Shown: piece after piece, positions 38,345-47,462 of the stretch
Position numbering within the stretch: the stretch's first letter is position 1
How the letters are laid out: every line of letters starts with the position of its first letter
NCBI GenBank assembly: GCA_020809425.1
Contig: JAGGDC010000002.1
Location: forward strand, 386,334 to 450,333
Length of the DNA stretch: 64,000 nucleotides
DNA from: Candidatus Synoicihabitans palmerolidicus
Lineage (GTDB): Bacteria > Verrucomicrobiota > Verrucomicrobiia > Opitutales > Opitutaceae
Reading direction: 5' to 3'
The notes under the pieces: generated by a model
What the model saw: the letters and a program-made list of their open reading frames with translations, nothing else
Databases searched by the model: none
What the model was told of the DNA's origin: nothing
Program-made: the position numbers and the translations under genes

Positions 38345-38795
38345 GAGGCAATGGGGGACAGGTGCGGAGAAATTGGCGTCTATACGCGTCTCGTACTCTC
38401 CAGTGAGTCCGAGACCCGCGGAAGGGCGTATATTAGAGAACTGGCAGCCACCCAGAGGGTCTCCGCCGGTCTGATCACGACGGGCACGACTTCTTGGGCC
38501 GGGAGCAACGCGGACGGACCATGTAACGTGACATACAGGAGCCCTGTCTTCGGGCGCTATTCTTAGCGCCCAGGCCGACGCCGGTGGGACTGGATTCGCT
38601 TGGACTGAGCGACGTTCAGGAAGCGAGGGAACGAGCAGACGACGTGACCGCTATTTGCTCGCGCGACGTGTGCCGCAGGGGCGTGGTGTTTGTTCAGGTT
38701 GGTAGAGTGCAAAGTGCAAAGTCTGACCCCCTCCGGCGCCCCGAAAAAGCGTGGGTTGAGCGGTAAAAATCGTTGCCTTAAGTCGTATCCGAAGT
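38345..38795. other. Gene-poor stretch
   Basis: About 450 bp without a credible gene. It contains a perfect 8-bp hairpin (GGGCGCTA 38552-38559 / TAGCGCCC 38564-38571) and, just before the IS66 gene, a small direct repeat (GTGCAAA GTGCAAA, ~38707-38720) that may belong to the IS66 end. Confidence 0.5.
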
Positions 38796-39391
38796 ATGGA
38801 TATTAGGCAGGTGCCACCTGCCGCCGAACTCTATGCTGAAAACATTGCGCTAAAGGCGGAACTGGCGCAGCTCGATGCCTTGATCGCTTGGCTCAAAAAG
38901 CAGATGTTTGGCGGAGGAAAGAGTGAAAAACTCGATCCCGCGCAGCTGCAGATCAAGCTGTCGGACCAGCAAAAACTGGCGGCAGCGGGCCAGGGCACCG
39001 AGCGGATCAGTTACGAGCGTCGCCGCGCTTCACAGGAGAAACGGCTCCTGCGCGCGGAGACGTTTGCGAAGCTGCCGGTAAGCGAAACCATCGTGATCGA
39101 GCCCGCCGAAGTACAGGCCGCGCCGGAGCAGTATGAGCGCATCGGTGAAGAGCGTAGCTTCGAGGTCGATGTGGTGCCCCCGAAGTTATTCAAGCGCGAG
39201 TTCGTGCGTCCGAAGTATCGGACCAAGGGCAACCGCGATCTGGCGCCGGTGGTGGCGCCGGCACGGGTGCGCCTAGTCGAAGGCGGCTTCGCTTCGGCCG
39301 GACTGTTGGCCTGGGTGCTCTACTCCAAATACGTGGAACACCAACCGCTGTTCCGGCTCGAAAAGGCGCCCTTGCGCTGGGGCGCTCAGTT
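38796..39391 (+). pseudogene. IS66-family transposase (TnpC), 5' fragment
   Basis: Leucine-zipper-like start (AENIALKAELAQLDALIAWL) and the IS66 hallmark KKQMFGGGKSEKLDP, then FKREFVRPKYRTKG and SAGLLAWVLYSKYVEHQPLFRLE. The zinc-finger Cys residues usually found between these blocks are not evident. The reading frame is homologous only up to ~39391, where another insertion element begins; its catalytic DDE part does not reappear beyond that element, so the gene was already truncated. Confidence 0.85.
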
Positions 39392-41226
39392 AGAGCGTGT
39401 CCCATTTACCCTGATGTTGGAAGGGGGACAGGAAAGCCGATTTTTGAGCGGATTTCCGACTACCAATGGCGGATGTAGGCGCGCGCAAATGCAATTTAAT
39501 GGCTAAATTGCAGTGTCGCAGCAGTCAGTGCCTGGATCGTTTCCATGAGGGAACCTCCGGCAGCCGGTTTATTGTTCATCGTTGGAGTAGGCTTGGTGGT
39601 TTTAGGCGGCTTGGGCCTGCGGTGGTTGGTCGGCCAGCAGTCGGGCGATGAGCCACAGGTTGTGACCGAGGATGCTCCAGGCTACCGCCAGGTAGCGATT
39701 CGTGAAGCCTCTGGCACTCAATCGCTTGCCTGGGCGTTGCTTGATGATGGCGATGCGGGCTTCCGTCGAAGCCCGGCGATGTTGGAGCGCCACGAACTGC
39801 GGCTCCTGCATGCGCCGTTGCAGCTGCTGCGGATCGCGGGGGCAAGTGGCGTCATAAAGGTCGGCTTCGGCCAAGCGTTCGCACAGCCGTTTGGTCGAGA
39901 AGCCTCGGTCGGTGCTCGCCGCTTTGATCGGGGTGCTCAGGTCGAACTGATTCTGGCGCTCGAGGCTCTGGTCGAACTGACGCCATTCGGCCGGAGCCAT
40001 TCCCTGATACAACTGCCAATCGGTGATCAACCCCGTCACGTTCTCACTGATCATGAGGGTGTTGCCAAACTCGACCTCGCCGGACGCCTTGCCCCGGACC
40101 ACGGTCTGCACGTCGGGTTCGTAGACGCTGAGGATCTTCTCGGCGTTGGGCACTGGTCGCGCGCCGATGATGCGTTCGTGGGCCTGGTTGATCGCGGCCG
40201 GCAGTTGCTCGAGCATGGCGTCGATGCGCGCAATGATGCGGGTGGGTGGCCTGGCGCTCATTGAAGCGGGTCCGAGCGTAGTCGGCGGCGAGGTGGTCGC
40301 GGTGGCCGGCGGGCGTGCTCGCCGATGGGTGCGCAGCAGGTATTTCATCTGGCGGAGCACGCCCTTGCGGGCCCGCTTCGCATCGCGGCGCCGGTCGGCT
40401 GTGGGTCATCGCGATGCACCACCGATTCATCTGCTTGGCAAAGACTGGCGGCTCGTTCGGCATCCGACCCCCGCAACCCCGCTGCACGGATCAGTTTCAC
40501 CGCCTTGAGCAGGGGGGGTGCGGCTCACGTCGCGAAAGAGCACCCAGTCGACCGGGAAATGGATGTTGGCCTGCAGGCAGGTCGAGTCCACCAGGCACGT
40601 ATCCATCGGCTGCGCCGCAGCCAGTCCCAGTTCGCTCGCCCGGTCCGCCTCACCGCACATCTCGATAAAGACTTGGCTCATCCTGCGCACCTGCCCGGCG
40701 GTGTAGCATTTGGACGCACGCTCCCGCACGCTTTCTTTGGGAGACCCCCTTGATGCCGTCGATCCGGCGCGCTCCGCAAAAGTCGGCCAACAGATCGCTG
40801 GAGGCGATGCTCAGGGAAAGTTTACGCAAGCTGATTTTTCCGAGTATCATGCGCAATATCTGCACCCGCCGCGCCTTGCGCGCGAACTGCAGGTGTCGCG
40901 GCAACCCGGCCACGTCGTCGCCCCGCCAGTTTTCCCGGGCAAAGTCCACGGCCATCGCTTCCAAGTGACTGTTGGCCAGCAACTGGTCGAGCCCCGCCAG
41001 TTGATCGCGAAACGCGGCGTAATCTTTGTTGGGGCCGACCGGAGTCAGGTCTGGACGCAGCCAGGTTTTCAGGGCAACTTCCGGGGCGACAGCTTCGGTA
41101 GTATTGTTCACACCAAATTACACACGCCGTTTTTGTGCCGAAACCAGGAAATCCTCCCGGTGTCGGCCTCTTTATTTTTACGCTACCTCCTATTCTCCAA
41201 CCTCTTGCGCTTGTGGGACACGCTCT
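39392..41226 (-). mobile_element. DDE insertion sequence with perfect terminal repeats and AGTT target duplication
   Basis: Terminal inverted repeats AGAGCGTGTCCCA (39392-39404) and TGGGACACGCTCT (41214-41226) are perfect. Both sides are flanked by AGTT (39388-39391 and 41227-41230). Left neighbour is the IS66 fragment, right neighbour the interrupted ADOP permease, so these two were already joined before this element landed. About 1.84 kb. Confidence 0.85.
39602..41111 (-). pseudogene. DDE transposase of the 39.4-41.2 kb element, frameshifted
   Basis: N-terminal part LAGLDQLLANSHLEAMAVDF and RRVQILRMILGKISLRKLS. After a shift near 40740 come the first catalytic block MDTCLVDSTCLQANIHFPVDW and VLFRDVSRT; after another near 40500-40360 the second (VRGKASGEVEFGNTLMISEN, KAASTDRGFSTKRLCE) and third (QHRRASTEARIAIIKQ, Glu), ending YLAVAWSILGHNLWLIARLL. 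This is a DDE enzyme of the broad IS5/IS1182/ISNCY type; I cannot name the family with certainty. Confidence 0.75.
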
Positions 41227-41230
41227 AGTT

Positions 41231-41813
41231 GGTGGGCTCACCAGCTCGATCCAAGTCCGATGCGACATCTGACCGGACCAACTCAAGTGCACCGGACGAA
41301 ATAACACCGCCAACGCATCCTCCAACCCCGGCACATTCTCCCGGTAGTAGTCTTCAAAAGCAACCCAGGACGTGTGGGACGCGAATTGGTTTCACGGATC
41401 AACACCACCAGTGCACTCGGCTTCTGCACCTCCGCCAAAGGCTGAAAAAAGAACGTATCAATGATGGCAAAGATTGTGATGTTCGCACTGAGCCCCAACG
41501 CCAGCGTCATAACCGCCACGAAGGTGCATTCCTTCTGTTGAAGCAACATGCGCACCCCGTAACGCAGGTCCTGCTGCAAATGAGTCAACCAAGCAAACCC
41601 CCGCGCTTCGCGGCCCTCTTCCGCCACGGCATCAATGTGCCCAAACTGTAAATTAGCCGCTCGGGTCGCCTCCTGCCGACTCATCCCTGCCGTCAAATTG
41701 GTGTCGATCTGGGCGTCACGATGAAACCGCATCTCCTCCGCCATTTCGGCGTCCACTTTGTTGCGACGAAAGACCACGCGCCCGGCGTGTTGAATGCGTT
41801 TCCATAAATTCAT
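41231..41813 (-). pseudogene. ADOP-type ABC permease, N-terminal fragment
   Basis: MNLWKRIQHAGRVVFRRNKVDAEMAEEMRFH and TAGMSRQEATRAANLQFG are the acidic-loop N-terminus of Acidobacterial duplicated orphan permeases (MacB-like), followed by LQQDLRYGVRMLLQQKECTF and the helix AVMTLALGLSANITIFAIID. A frameshift near 41370 leads to NVPGLEDALAVLFRPVHLSW and ELVSP, where the gene is cut at ~41231. Nothing of the remaining ~600 residues is present. Confidence 0.85.
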
Positions 41814-41850
41814 TTTCGAGTTCTCCTGTAGTTAAGGGTCGCACAGCGCG

Positions 41851-42207
41851 TCAGTCGGCTTTGGCCAGCACTTCACTGACCGCGCTGGTAAGCCGCTCCC
41901 CACTGACCGCGCTGGTAAGCCGCTCCCAAGATTCCCTCTCCGCCACCAATTGCTTACGTCCCGTGCGCGTTAGCTTATAAAATTTCGCCCGACGATTGTT
42001 TTCCGACACCCCCCACTCCGCTTCAATCCACGCCGTGCGCTCCATCCGATAAAGCACCGGATACAACGACCCCTCTGCCACGCGCAGCGCATCCGCCGAA
42101 AGCACATGAATTTTTTGCGCGATGCCACATCCATGCATCGGGCTGGCGTTTAACACCCGGAGAACCAGTAGGTCCAGAGTGCCTTGGAGGAGTTCGATTT
42201 TGCTCAT
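41851..42207 (-). CDS. PadR-family transcriptional regulator
   Basis: 118 residues, winged helix-turn-helix: LLQGTLDLLVLRVLNASPMHG, EGSLYPVLYRMERTAWIEAE, NNRRAKFYKLTRTGRKQL. Such small PadR proteins sit upstream of ADOP permeases and repress them; the gap here is 37 bp. The C-terminus contains a perfect 27-bp tandem duplication (41874-41900 and 41901-41927), giving RLTSAVSGERLTSAVSE. The frame survives with nine extra residues in the dimerisation helix. Confidence 0.88.
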   Translation of the reverse strand: MSKIELLQGTLDLLVLRVLNASPMHGCGIAQKIHVLSADALRVAEGSLYPVLYRMERTAWIEAEWGVSENNRRAKFYKLTRTGRKQLVAERESWERLTSAVSGERLTSAVSEVLAKAD

Positions 42208-42314
42208 ATTCTTCCCTAGACGCCGCGCAAGGGTAAAGTGACCAAAAGCGTTTTCCGAGGGTAAACCGCGCGCTCTCTACTGGTGCATGCCCCAACTTCC
42301 GTGCCTTGATTGAA

Positions 42315-42765
42315 CCTAGAAAACGCAGTTCACCTCAGAAAACGCATGTAACAAAGTTATGTCATTCAGTCGGTTAGTGAGTTTCAGCCGTGCCCCCGCC
42401 GACTCACCTGGCGGTGAACGAATCGATGCCTACGACGGACCGTAACTCGTTCCAACTTCGTGCCCTTCGTTCCCTTGTGTGTTCGAACCGATGTTAAGAA
42501 CGAGCGAGGACGGAGCCGAATGCAGCCTCCGAGAATGGACCATAGAGTTCGTCGCAGGAGGCTGCATTCGGCGCGAATGCACATGCGAGGTAAATGCCTT
42601 GAATGATGCTCGCCAGGGTGCGGTGCAGACTGGCCGTCTGCACCGCACGGCAACCACGATGCCGATTTGTTACCTGAGGATTTACCTCGAACAGAAGCCC
42701 TGGGCCCGGGTTGCCGACCTGGTTGAACTCGAACCGCTGAGAGAGCCCTGAGCTCGTATAACAAG
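42315..42765 (+). ncRNA. Structured left end of IS110 copy 2, candidate bridge (guide) RNA locus
   Basis: IS110-group elements such as IS621 express a structured RNA from the non-coding left end that pairs with target and donor DNA. Here a 451-nt non-coding leader carries a perfect 13-bp hairpin (42618-42630 / 42636-42648, loop TGGCC) that is unchanged in copy 1. Its first ~150 nt contain complementary blocks (AGTCGG with CCGACT, GTGAGT with ACTCAC, CACCT with AGGTG in the MITE version) conserved across five elements. The RNA boundaries and loops are not predicted here; this is by analogy. Confidence 0.4.
42515..42572. repeat. Hairpin insertion in the IS110 leader
   Basis: GCCGAATGCAGCCTCC (42515-42530) and GGAGGCTGCATTCGGC (42557-42572) form a perfect 16-bp stem with a 26-nt loop. 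Copy 1 lacks it at the corresponding place (near 2470), so a ~58-bp palindromic unit was gained or lost. Confidence 0.75.
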
Positions 42766-43698
42766 ATGGAGCAAACCACCCTTGAAAATCAAATCACCTA
42801 TGTTGGTGTGGATATCGCCAAAGATCGTCTCGACTACACCGTCGATGATACTCGCTGTGCCCACGTCGAGAACACCCACCAAAGCCACCGAGCCTTGATC
42901 AAGCACCTCCAGAGCCTGCCCAATGCCCGGGTCGTATGCGAAGCGACTGGCGGCTATGAGCGTGCCATTGTCGCCGCATTGCTCTTGGCCCAGATCCAAG
43001 TCTGCGTGGTCAATCCAGGGCGTGTGCGCGCCTTTGCCCGTGCCGCCGGCTTGCTCGCCAAGACCGACCCACTCGACGCTCAACTATTGCGCCGCTTTGG
43101 GTTACAAATGAAGCCACGCCTGCACCGGGCCCTCGACGAAGCGACCGCAACCTTGCGTGAGCTGCTCGACTATCGCCGGCAGATCAGTGATCAACTCGTC
43201 GCCACAGGCAACCGGTGCGAGTTGGCCGGACGCATTTGGCGTGAACCCCTTGAGATCCTGCGGGCGCTTTTAGCCACCGAGCTCGAACAAACCGATGCGC
43301 TGATTAAAACGCACATCCACGAGGACGACAGTCTACGCACCAAAGCCGCTCGACTGCGCGAACTCCAAGGCGCAGGACCCGTGCTCGCCTACGTGCCTGA
43401 ACTCGGAAAGATCGAATCGGGCCAACTCGCCGCTCTGATCGGTGTGGCCCCGTTCGCCCACGACAGCGGGCGGCGACATCGTTGCCGACATGTGCGCGGC
43501 GGGCGTCATTCCGTGCGCCAGGTCCTCTACATGGCGGTGGTCTCTGCCATCCGATGTAACCCTGTCATGCGCGCGTTCTATCGGCGCCTCGTTGAGGCTG
43601 GGAAACTGAAGAAAATAGCCCTTATCGCGGTCATGCGCCAAATGCTACATGCCCTCAAGCTATTGGCCGCTAATCCCAACTTTGTCCTTGTTCGCTAA
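42766..43698 (+). CDS. IS110-family transposase (DEDD recombinase)
   Basis: 310 residues, open. RuvC-like domain: YVGVDIAKDRLDYTV (Asp), VVCEATGGYERAIV (Glu), LAKTDPLDAQLLRRFG (two Asp). Coiled-coil middle (LRELLDYRRQISDQLVATGN), then the Transposase_20 domain: RELQGAGPVLAYVPELGKIE, LAALIGVAPFAHDSGR, GGRHSVRQVLYMAVVSAI with the putative nucleophilic serine. Compared with copy 1 it lacks four residues after GPVLA, a segment usually present in the family, so its activity is uncertain. It makes the element a possible driver for the three MITEs. Confidence 0.92.
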   Translation: MEQTTLENQITYVGVDIAKDRLDYTVDDTRCAHVENTHQSHRALIKHLQSLPNARVVCEATGGYERAIVAALLLAQIQVCVVNPGRVRAFARAAGLLAKTDPLDAQLLRRFGLQMKPRLHRALDEATATLRELLDYRRQISDQLVATGNRCELAGRIWREPLEILRALLATELEQTDALIKTHIHEDDSLRTKAARLRELQGAGPVLAYVPELGKIESGQLAALIGVAPFAHDSGRRHRCRHVRGGRHSVRQVLYMAVVSAIRCNPVMRAFYRRLVEAGKLKKIALIAVMRQMLHALKLLAANPNFVLVR

Positions 43699-43816
43699 CA
43701 CCGCTGCTTCTGTAACATCCCACTTCGGAATTTAGGTTGAAGCAGCAGACGTCTCCGCGCGTTGAGTAAAAACAGAGTACTCCGTTCTCTCCTGGCCTCC
43801 GCCCCTTCGCTGACGT

Positions 43817-44590
43817 TCAGTCGACTACTTCGAAATCCACCACCATCGGCAAGTGATCCGAGGCCATGCTCGGCACCACTTCATGCCCTACGCATCGTAA
43901 CCCCTGACTGTAGAAAACATGATCTAGCACGTAGGGCATCCGATGCCATGGGTCACCCGGTTTTGCACCGTCGTAAATCCAACTTCGTCAAACTGCTCGA
44001 TCAGCGATCCGGGCTTACTCACATTGAAGTCTCCGGCCAAAAGAGTCGGACCTGCCGCCTGCGCCAGCAGCTTGGCGATTTGCCTTCGCTGGTCCCCCTG
44101 AGTCTCACTGCTCGTCTTAAGCATAAAAAACGCGAGCAGATGAATATCGTAGATCGTTACCTGGTGTCCGCCGATCGTCGTCCGCGCCCCGATCAACAGA
44201 CGATCGGTAGGGGTCTTGGTTTCCCCAAATAAATCGAACGCCACCGGCGGCGAAGGCACATCGTGTCGCTCCAAATCATGGAGCGGGGTGCGCGAGAAAT
44301 GGCCAATCCTATCCCAAAAGGTAATTCCCGCTCATCCGCCTTGGGGTAGGCGAAATAGGAATGATAGCCCGGCAACGCGGCCTTGAGGCGCTCAAAATTA
44401 GGCGGAGGTTGCAGTTGAGTCCCCCCCCGGGCTGGGCCTGCTCCACTTCCTGCAACGTGATCACATCTGCATCGTGTTTTTTGATTTCCTCGATCGTAAC
44501 CTGCAGATCAATCGGCGCGTGGTCCGGGTCATCATCCCGCCAGCACTGACCATACTGCATATTACACTGCATCAACCGGAAGCGCATCAT
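43817..44590 (-). pseudogene. Endonuclease/exonuclease/phosphatase family protein, frameshifted
   Basis: Start ATG 44590: FRLMQCNMQYG (Asn motif), KKHDADVITLQEVEQAQPGG (metal-binding Glu). Shifts near 44410 and 44290 lead to PGYHSYFAYPKADERELPFG and DLERHDVPS-like pieces, then VTIYDIHLLAFF and TLLAGDFNVSKPGSL (GDFN motif); a last shift near 43935 gives WHRMPYVLDHVFYS and ASDHLPMVVDFEV (SDH motif with catalytic His). All EEP motifs are there but at least three frameshifts separate them. It overlaps the exported protein upstream (ATGA). Confidence 0.8.
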
Positions 44591-44970
44591 CGTTTATTGC
44601 TACGACCGCTCCTTTTGAGCAGCGAATTGCCACGCTTTAAATTAACCACCGTCGGCGGCTTCACGACGTCGATCTTTTCCAGTCCGGACAACGGGCGGCT
44701 CGATTTAGTGATCTGCACCGTTTTCGCATCCGCCCGCCAGATGAAAAACAACGAAGAACGTTTCTCCATCGTGTCCGCTGAGCGCCGCCACACTTTATGC
44801 GCTGGCTTCAATTCTACTGCGCCGCGAGCAACCCCGCTCCGAGCTAGTTCCTTCCTCGGGCTCAACGCGCCCGCTTTTTGGACCAGCGGAAGCTCCGCCG
44901 CCATAGTCGTCATCGCCAACGACAAAACTGCTGCTAGGAGCACGATCGGGAGTGTCGATATGCGCCGCAT
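44587..44970 (-). CDS. Exported small protein of unknown function
   Basis: 127 residues with a clear signal peptide (ISTLPIVLLAAVLSLAMTTMAAE). The mature part is basic; its centre (SSLFFIWRADAKTVQITKSS) and end (VNLKRGNSLLKRSGRSNKR) suit a small periplasmic or surface protein. The stop overlaps the start of the EEP gene, so they were coupled. The second half may be altered. Family not recognised. Confidence 0.5.
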   Translation of the reverse strand: MRRISTLPIVLLAAVLSLAMTTMAAELPLVQKAGALSPRKELARSGVARGAVELKPAHKVWRRSADTMEKRSSLFFIWRADAKTVQITKSSRPLSGLEKIDVVKPPTVVNLKRGNSLLKRSGRSNKR

Positions 44971-45035
44971 GACTTCACACAGGGTTGATTGCCAACCATC
45001 TGCGGCAAGCCAAATCTACCCGAGGGTCAGCCACC

Positions 45036-46382
45036 TTACTCCGGCTCAGCCATGCCTTCCACCACCCAGTTTTTCGCTTCCGGCACTTGCTGTAAAAACT
45101 CTGCCAACACCGCACTACAGTGCTCCGCATACCGGAAATGAGCCCCCATCCCGGTGCGCAACTCCACTTCGTAAATAAATTTATCGGCGTGCGTCCCGTG
45201 TTCAAACGGCGTCTGTGCGCCCAACAACAAAGAATACACATAAGCCGGGGCTCCGCGCTCCATGAGCTTTCGCGTGAGTTCCGCTTGGGCCGCCAATAAT
45301 TCTGCATGCGTAGCCCGATCAATCTCCGACGGGAGGTAAAAACCGGCCTGAATACAGGGAGTCCAACGATGACCGGTGCGATGACGATTCAAATCTCGCA
45401 ACTCAGCTAATGCCATATTGTTCCATGCAAAATTCACCCGCATCCGCCGTGTCGCCAGTCCCTGATACCCGTAACGATTCGCGCGATGCTTCAACGACTC
45501 CGCCACCTCTTGCATCTCCGGCAAAAACGGAGGCATCGCCCGGTCCACTTTCACCCAGACTTCATCGGCCAAAGGGTCCGTCGAGAGCCGTTCTAATCCG
45601 AGCTTCAAACTAAGTTCCAACTCCTGAGTCGCTTGGGCTTCGAACGACTTTTCTGCGAAACTGTGGCGCATCAAACGAGGGGACTGCTTGATCAGCTCGT
45701 CTCGAATCAACTTCGCCGCTGCTTTCGCCTCGGAATGCGGCAACGAATCGAGGTGTTTCACCGTCGTCGCCCACATGCGAGTGGTTTGGACCAAGGCCAA
45801 ATTGGTCCGCGTCGCCATGGGGATGAAGTAACGCGCTCGATCGAGGGCAAAATTCTTCCTCAATCGATTAATGACGACCGGTTTGGCTCCTTCCGGTAGC
45901 CGGATTCGCTCCGGCTCAGCCTCCCCCAACGCGTCCAACCGAGCATATTCCGCGTGGTAAGCCGCAAACGACCGCGCCATCAGGTCGCTCCATTCGGACG
46001 CTAACTCGTCAGAAATCCCAATTGCCTCCGGTTTAGGCAAATTGTTGGCATCCATGGTGATGTAACGAGTGCTCGACTCCTGTCCATCCGCCATCTGGGC
46101 GATCTCGAACATTTTCAGTGCCAACCACATCGATACATCGTCCAACGCGATCGCCAACCCACCGGTCAAACCGCCGATCGAAGCGTGCCCATAGTCCACA
46201 AACTTCAGAATCCGGTCGATCGAGGCGTCTGGATTCGCGATATCGACCTTATCCAAAATGGAATGGATGCCGTCGTTACTACGGGAGTAACGCGCCAATA
46301 CCGAGGCCAAAAGTTCCGGCGTAACCTGGGGCAGGTCGGCAGCTGTCGGGGGCGGAACGAGGGCAAGTCCGGTGATACGCAT
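45036..46382 (-). CDS. ThyX-like protein with two degenerate halves
   Basis: About 448 residues from ATG 46382 (MRITGLALVPPPTAADLPQ). First half: ILKFVDYGHASIGGLTGG and FEIAQMADGQESSTRYITMD, matching the ThyX fold (xHxS, then ESSTRY). Second half: MRVNFAWNNMALAELRDLNR followed by HRTGHRWTP, and HFRYAEHCSAVLAEF. ThyX makes dTMP with FAD and methylene-THF and needs R-H-R-x7-S; in the first half R-H-R is replaced and in the second half the Ser at the expected place is missing. It is therefore a ThyX-family protein of uncertain activity. An earlier in-frame start (46451) has a non-family sequence. Undamaged. Confidence 0.7.
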   Translation of the reverse strand: MRITGLALVPPPTAADLPQVTPELLASVLARYSRSNDGIHSILDKVDIANPDASIDRILKFVDYGHASIGGLTGGLAIALDDVSMWLALKMFEIAQMADGQESSTRYITMDANNLPKPEAIGISDELASEWSDLMARSFAAYHAEYARLDALGEAEPERIRLPEGAKPVVINRLRKNFALDRARYFIPMATRTNLALVQTTRMWATTVKHLDSLPHSEAKAAAKLIRDELIKQSPRLMRHSFAEKSFEAQATQELELSLKLGLERLSTDPLADEVWVKVDRAMPPFLPEMQEVAESLKHRANRYGYQGLATRRMRVNFAWNNMALAELRDLNRHRTGHRWTPCIQAGFYLPSEIDRATHAELLAAQAELTRKLMERGAPAYVYSLLLGAQTPFEHGTHADKFIYEVELRTGMGAHFRYAEHCSAVLAEFLQQVPEAKNWVVEGMAEPE

Positions 46383-46534
46383 CGTCGCCCATCGGCGCAA
46401 AATTACCCGCCAAGCGCAAAGGCAAAACCACCGCCCGGACCAGAGATTCACCGCCCAACCGCCTCCCCCTATTGTTTTGCCATCGGCAAACGATTTACCC
46501 CAACTCCTCGGACTCCAATTTGTCGTACTCCTCC

Positions 46535-47432
46535 ATGAGATTTGTTTCCTTTTTCAGCCACATCTGCCTCCCCTGCGTAATCGGCGCTCAACCTCACCCC
46601 GCGACACCCGTCGAAATCGACGCTTTGCGCGCGATGTCCGAGCTCGACCCTTCCGTGCAACGCGACGGAGAACTCTGATTGGTCGACACCGCCTCCCGCG
46701 AGGAAACCCGCGAGTTCTATCTCGCCCTCTACGGCCTTTCCGAAGGCGTGCCCTCCGGCTGGACCGGCAACACCACCTCAGGTGAACCCGGCACTACCTC
46801 CGCCGCCTTCAAGGAAGCCGTGCGCAACCGAGTGAATTTCTACCGCGTCCTCGGAGGGGTGCCCGCCAATATCTCCATTCAACACCACCTTCTCGGCCAA
46901 AGCCCACAGGCTGCCTTGATGATGAGCGCCAACAACGCCTTGGCGCACTCCCCGCCCACGTCATGAACCCATTACACCACCGACGGGGCTGAAGCCGCCG
47001 AAAATTCCAATGTCGGAATCGGCACCCAGGGGCCCGCCACCATGGAGGGCTACATGCGCGATCACGGGGACAATAATTTGGCTGCCGGCCATCGCCGCTG
47101 GATTCTTTACCCCCAAACCCTTGAAATTGGCACCGGCGATGTCGACTCGCAGGACGGTTTCGCGCCAGCCAATGCTCTCTGGGTCCAGGATGCACAGGTC
47201 AACAAATCCCGGCCTACCACTCGCGACGACTTCGTCGCTTGGCCGCCCAAGGGTCTATGTGCCCTACCAACTGGTCTGGCCTCGCTGGTCTTTCAGCTAC
47301 CCTGAGGCCGATTTCTCCTCCGCCACCGTAGCCATGACGCGGAACAGGAGCCCTATTGCCACGTCGATCGAATTTCGTTCCAACAGCAACGAAGTCCCGG
47401 AACCGAGCTTGATTTGGCTCTACGATAACTAA
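46535..47432 (+). pseudogene. Secreted CAP (SCP/PR-1) domain protein with two in-frame TGA and a frameshift
   Basis: ATG 46535 with a hydrophobic start, then one phase with TGA at 46676 and 46964, both at places where Trp fits (GEL-stop-LVDTASREE; PPTS-stop-THYTTDG). CAP blocks: FKEAVRNRVNFYRVLGGV, QAALMMSANNALAHSP, HGDNNLAAGHRRWILYPQTL. A shift near 47255 leads to YVPYQLVWPRWSFSYPEADF. Two G-to-A changes and one indel explain the damage. IS701 copy A is inserted 30 bp after the final stop. Confidence 0.8.
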
Positions 47433-47462
47433 ATCCGGCGATGATCTGGACTCCCACCCTAG

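Larger units (their letters stand above)
42315..43736 (+). mobile_element. IS110-family insertion sequence, copy 2 (open transposase)
   Basis: Begins CCTAGAAAACGCAGTTCAC, ends CACTTCGGAATTTAGG, flanked by TTGAA on both sides (42310-42314, 43737-43741). It has a ~451-nt non-coding left end before the transposase ATG (42766). The first ~150 nt of that leader are what the MITEs retain. 1422 bp in total. Confidence 0.9.

Noticed and set aside
38552-38571. Rho-independent terminator
   Set aside because: Good 8-bp stem but no T-tract on either strand and no gene ending there.
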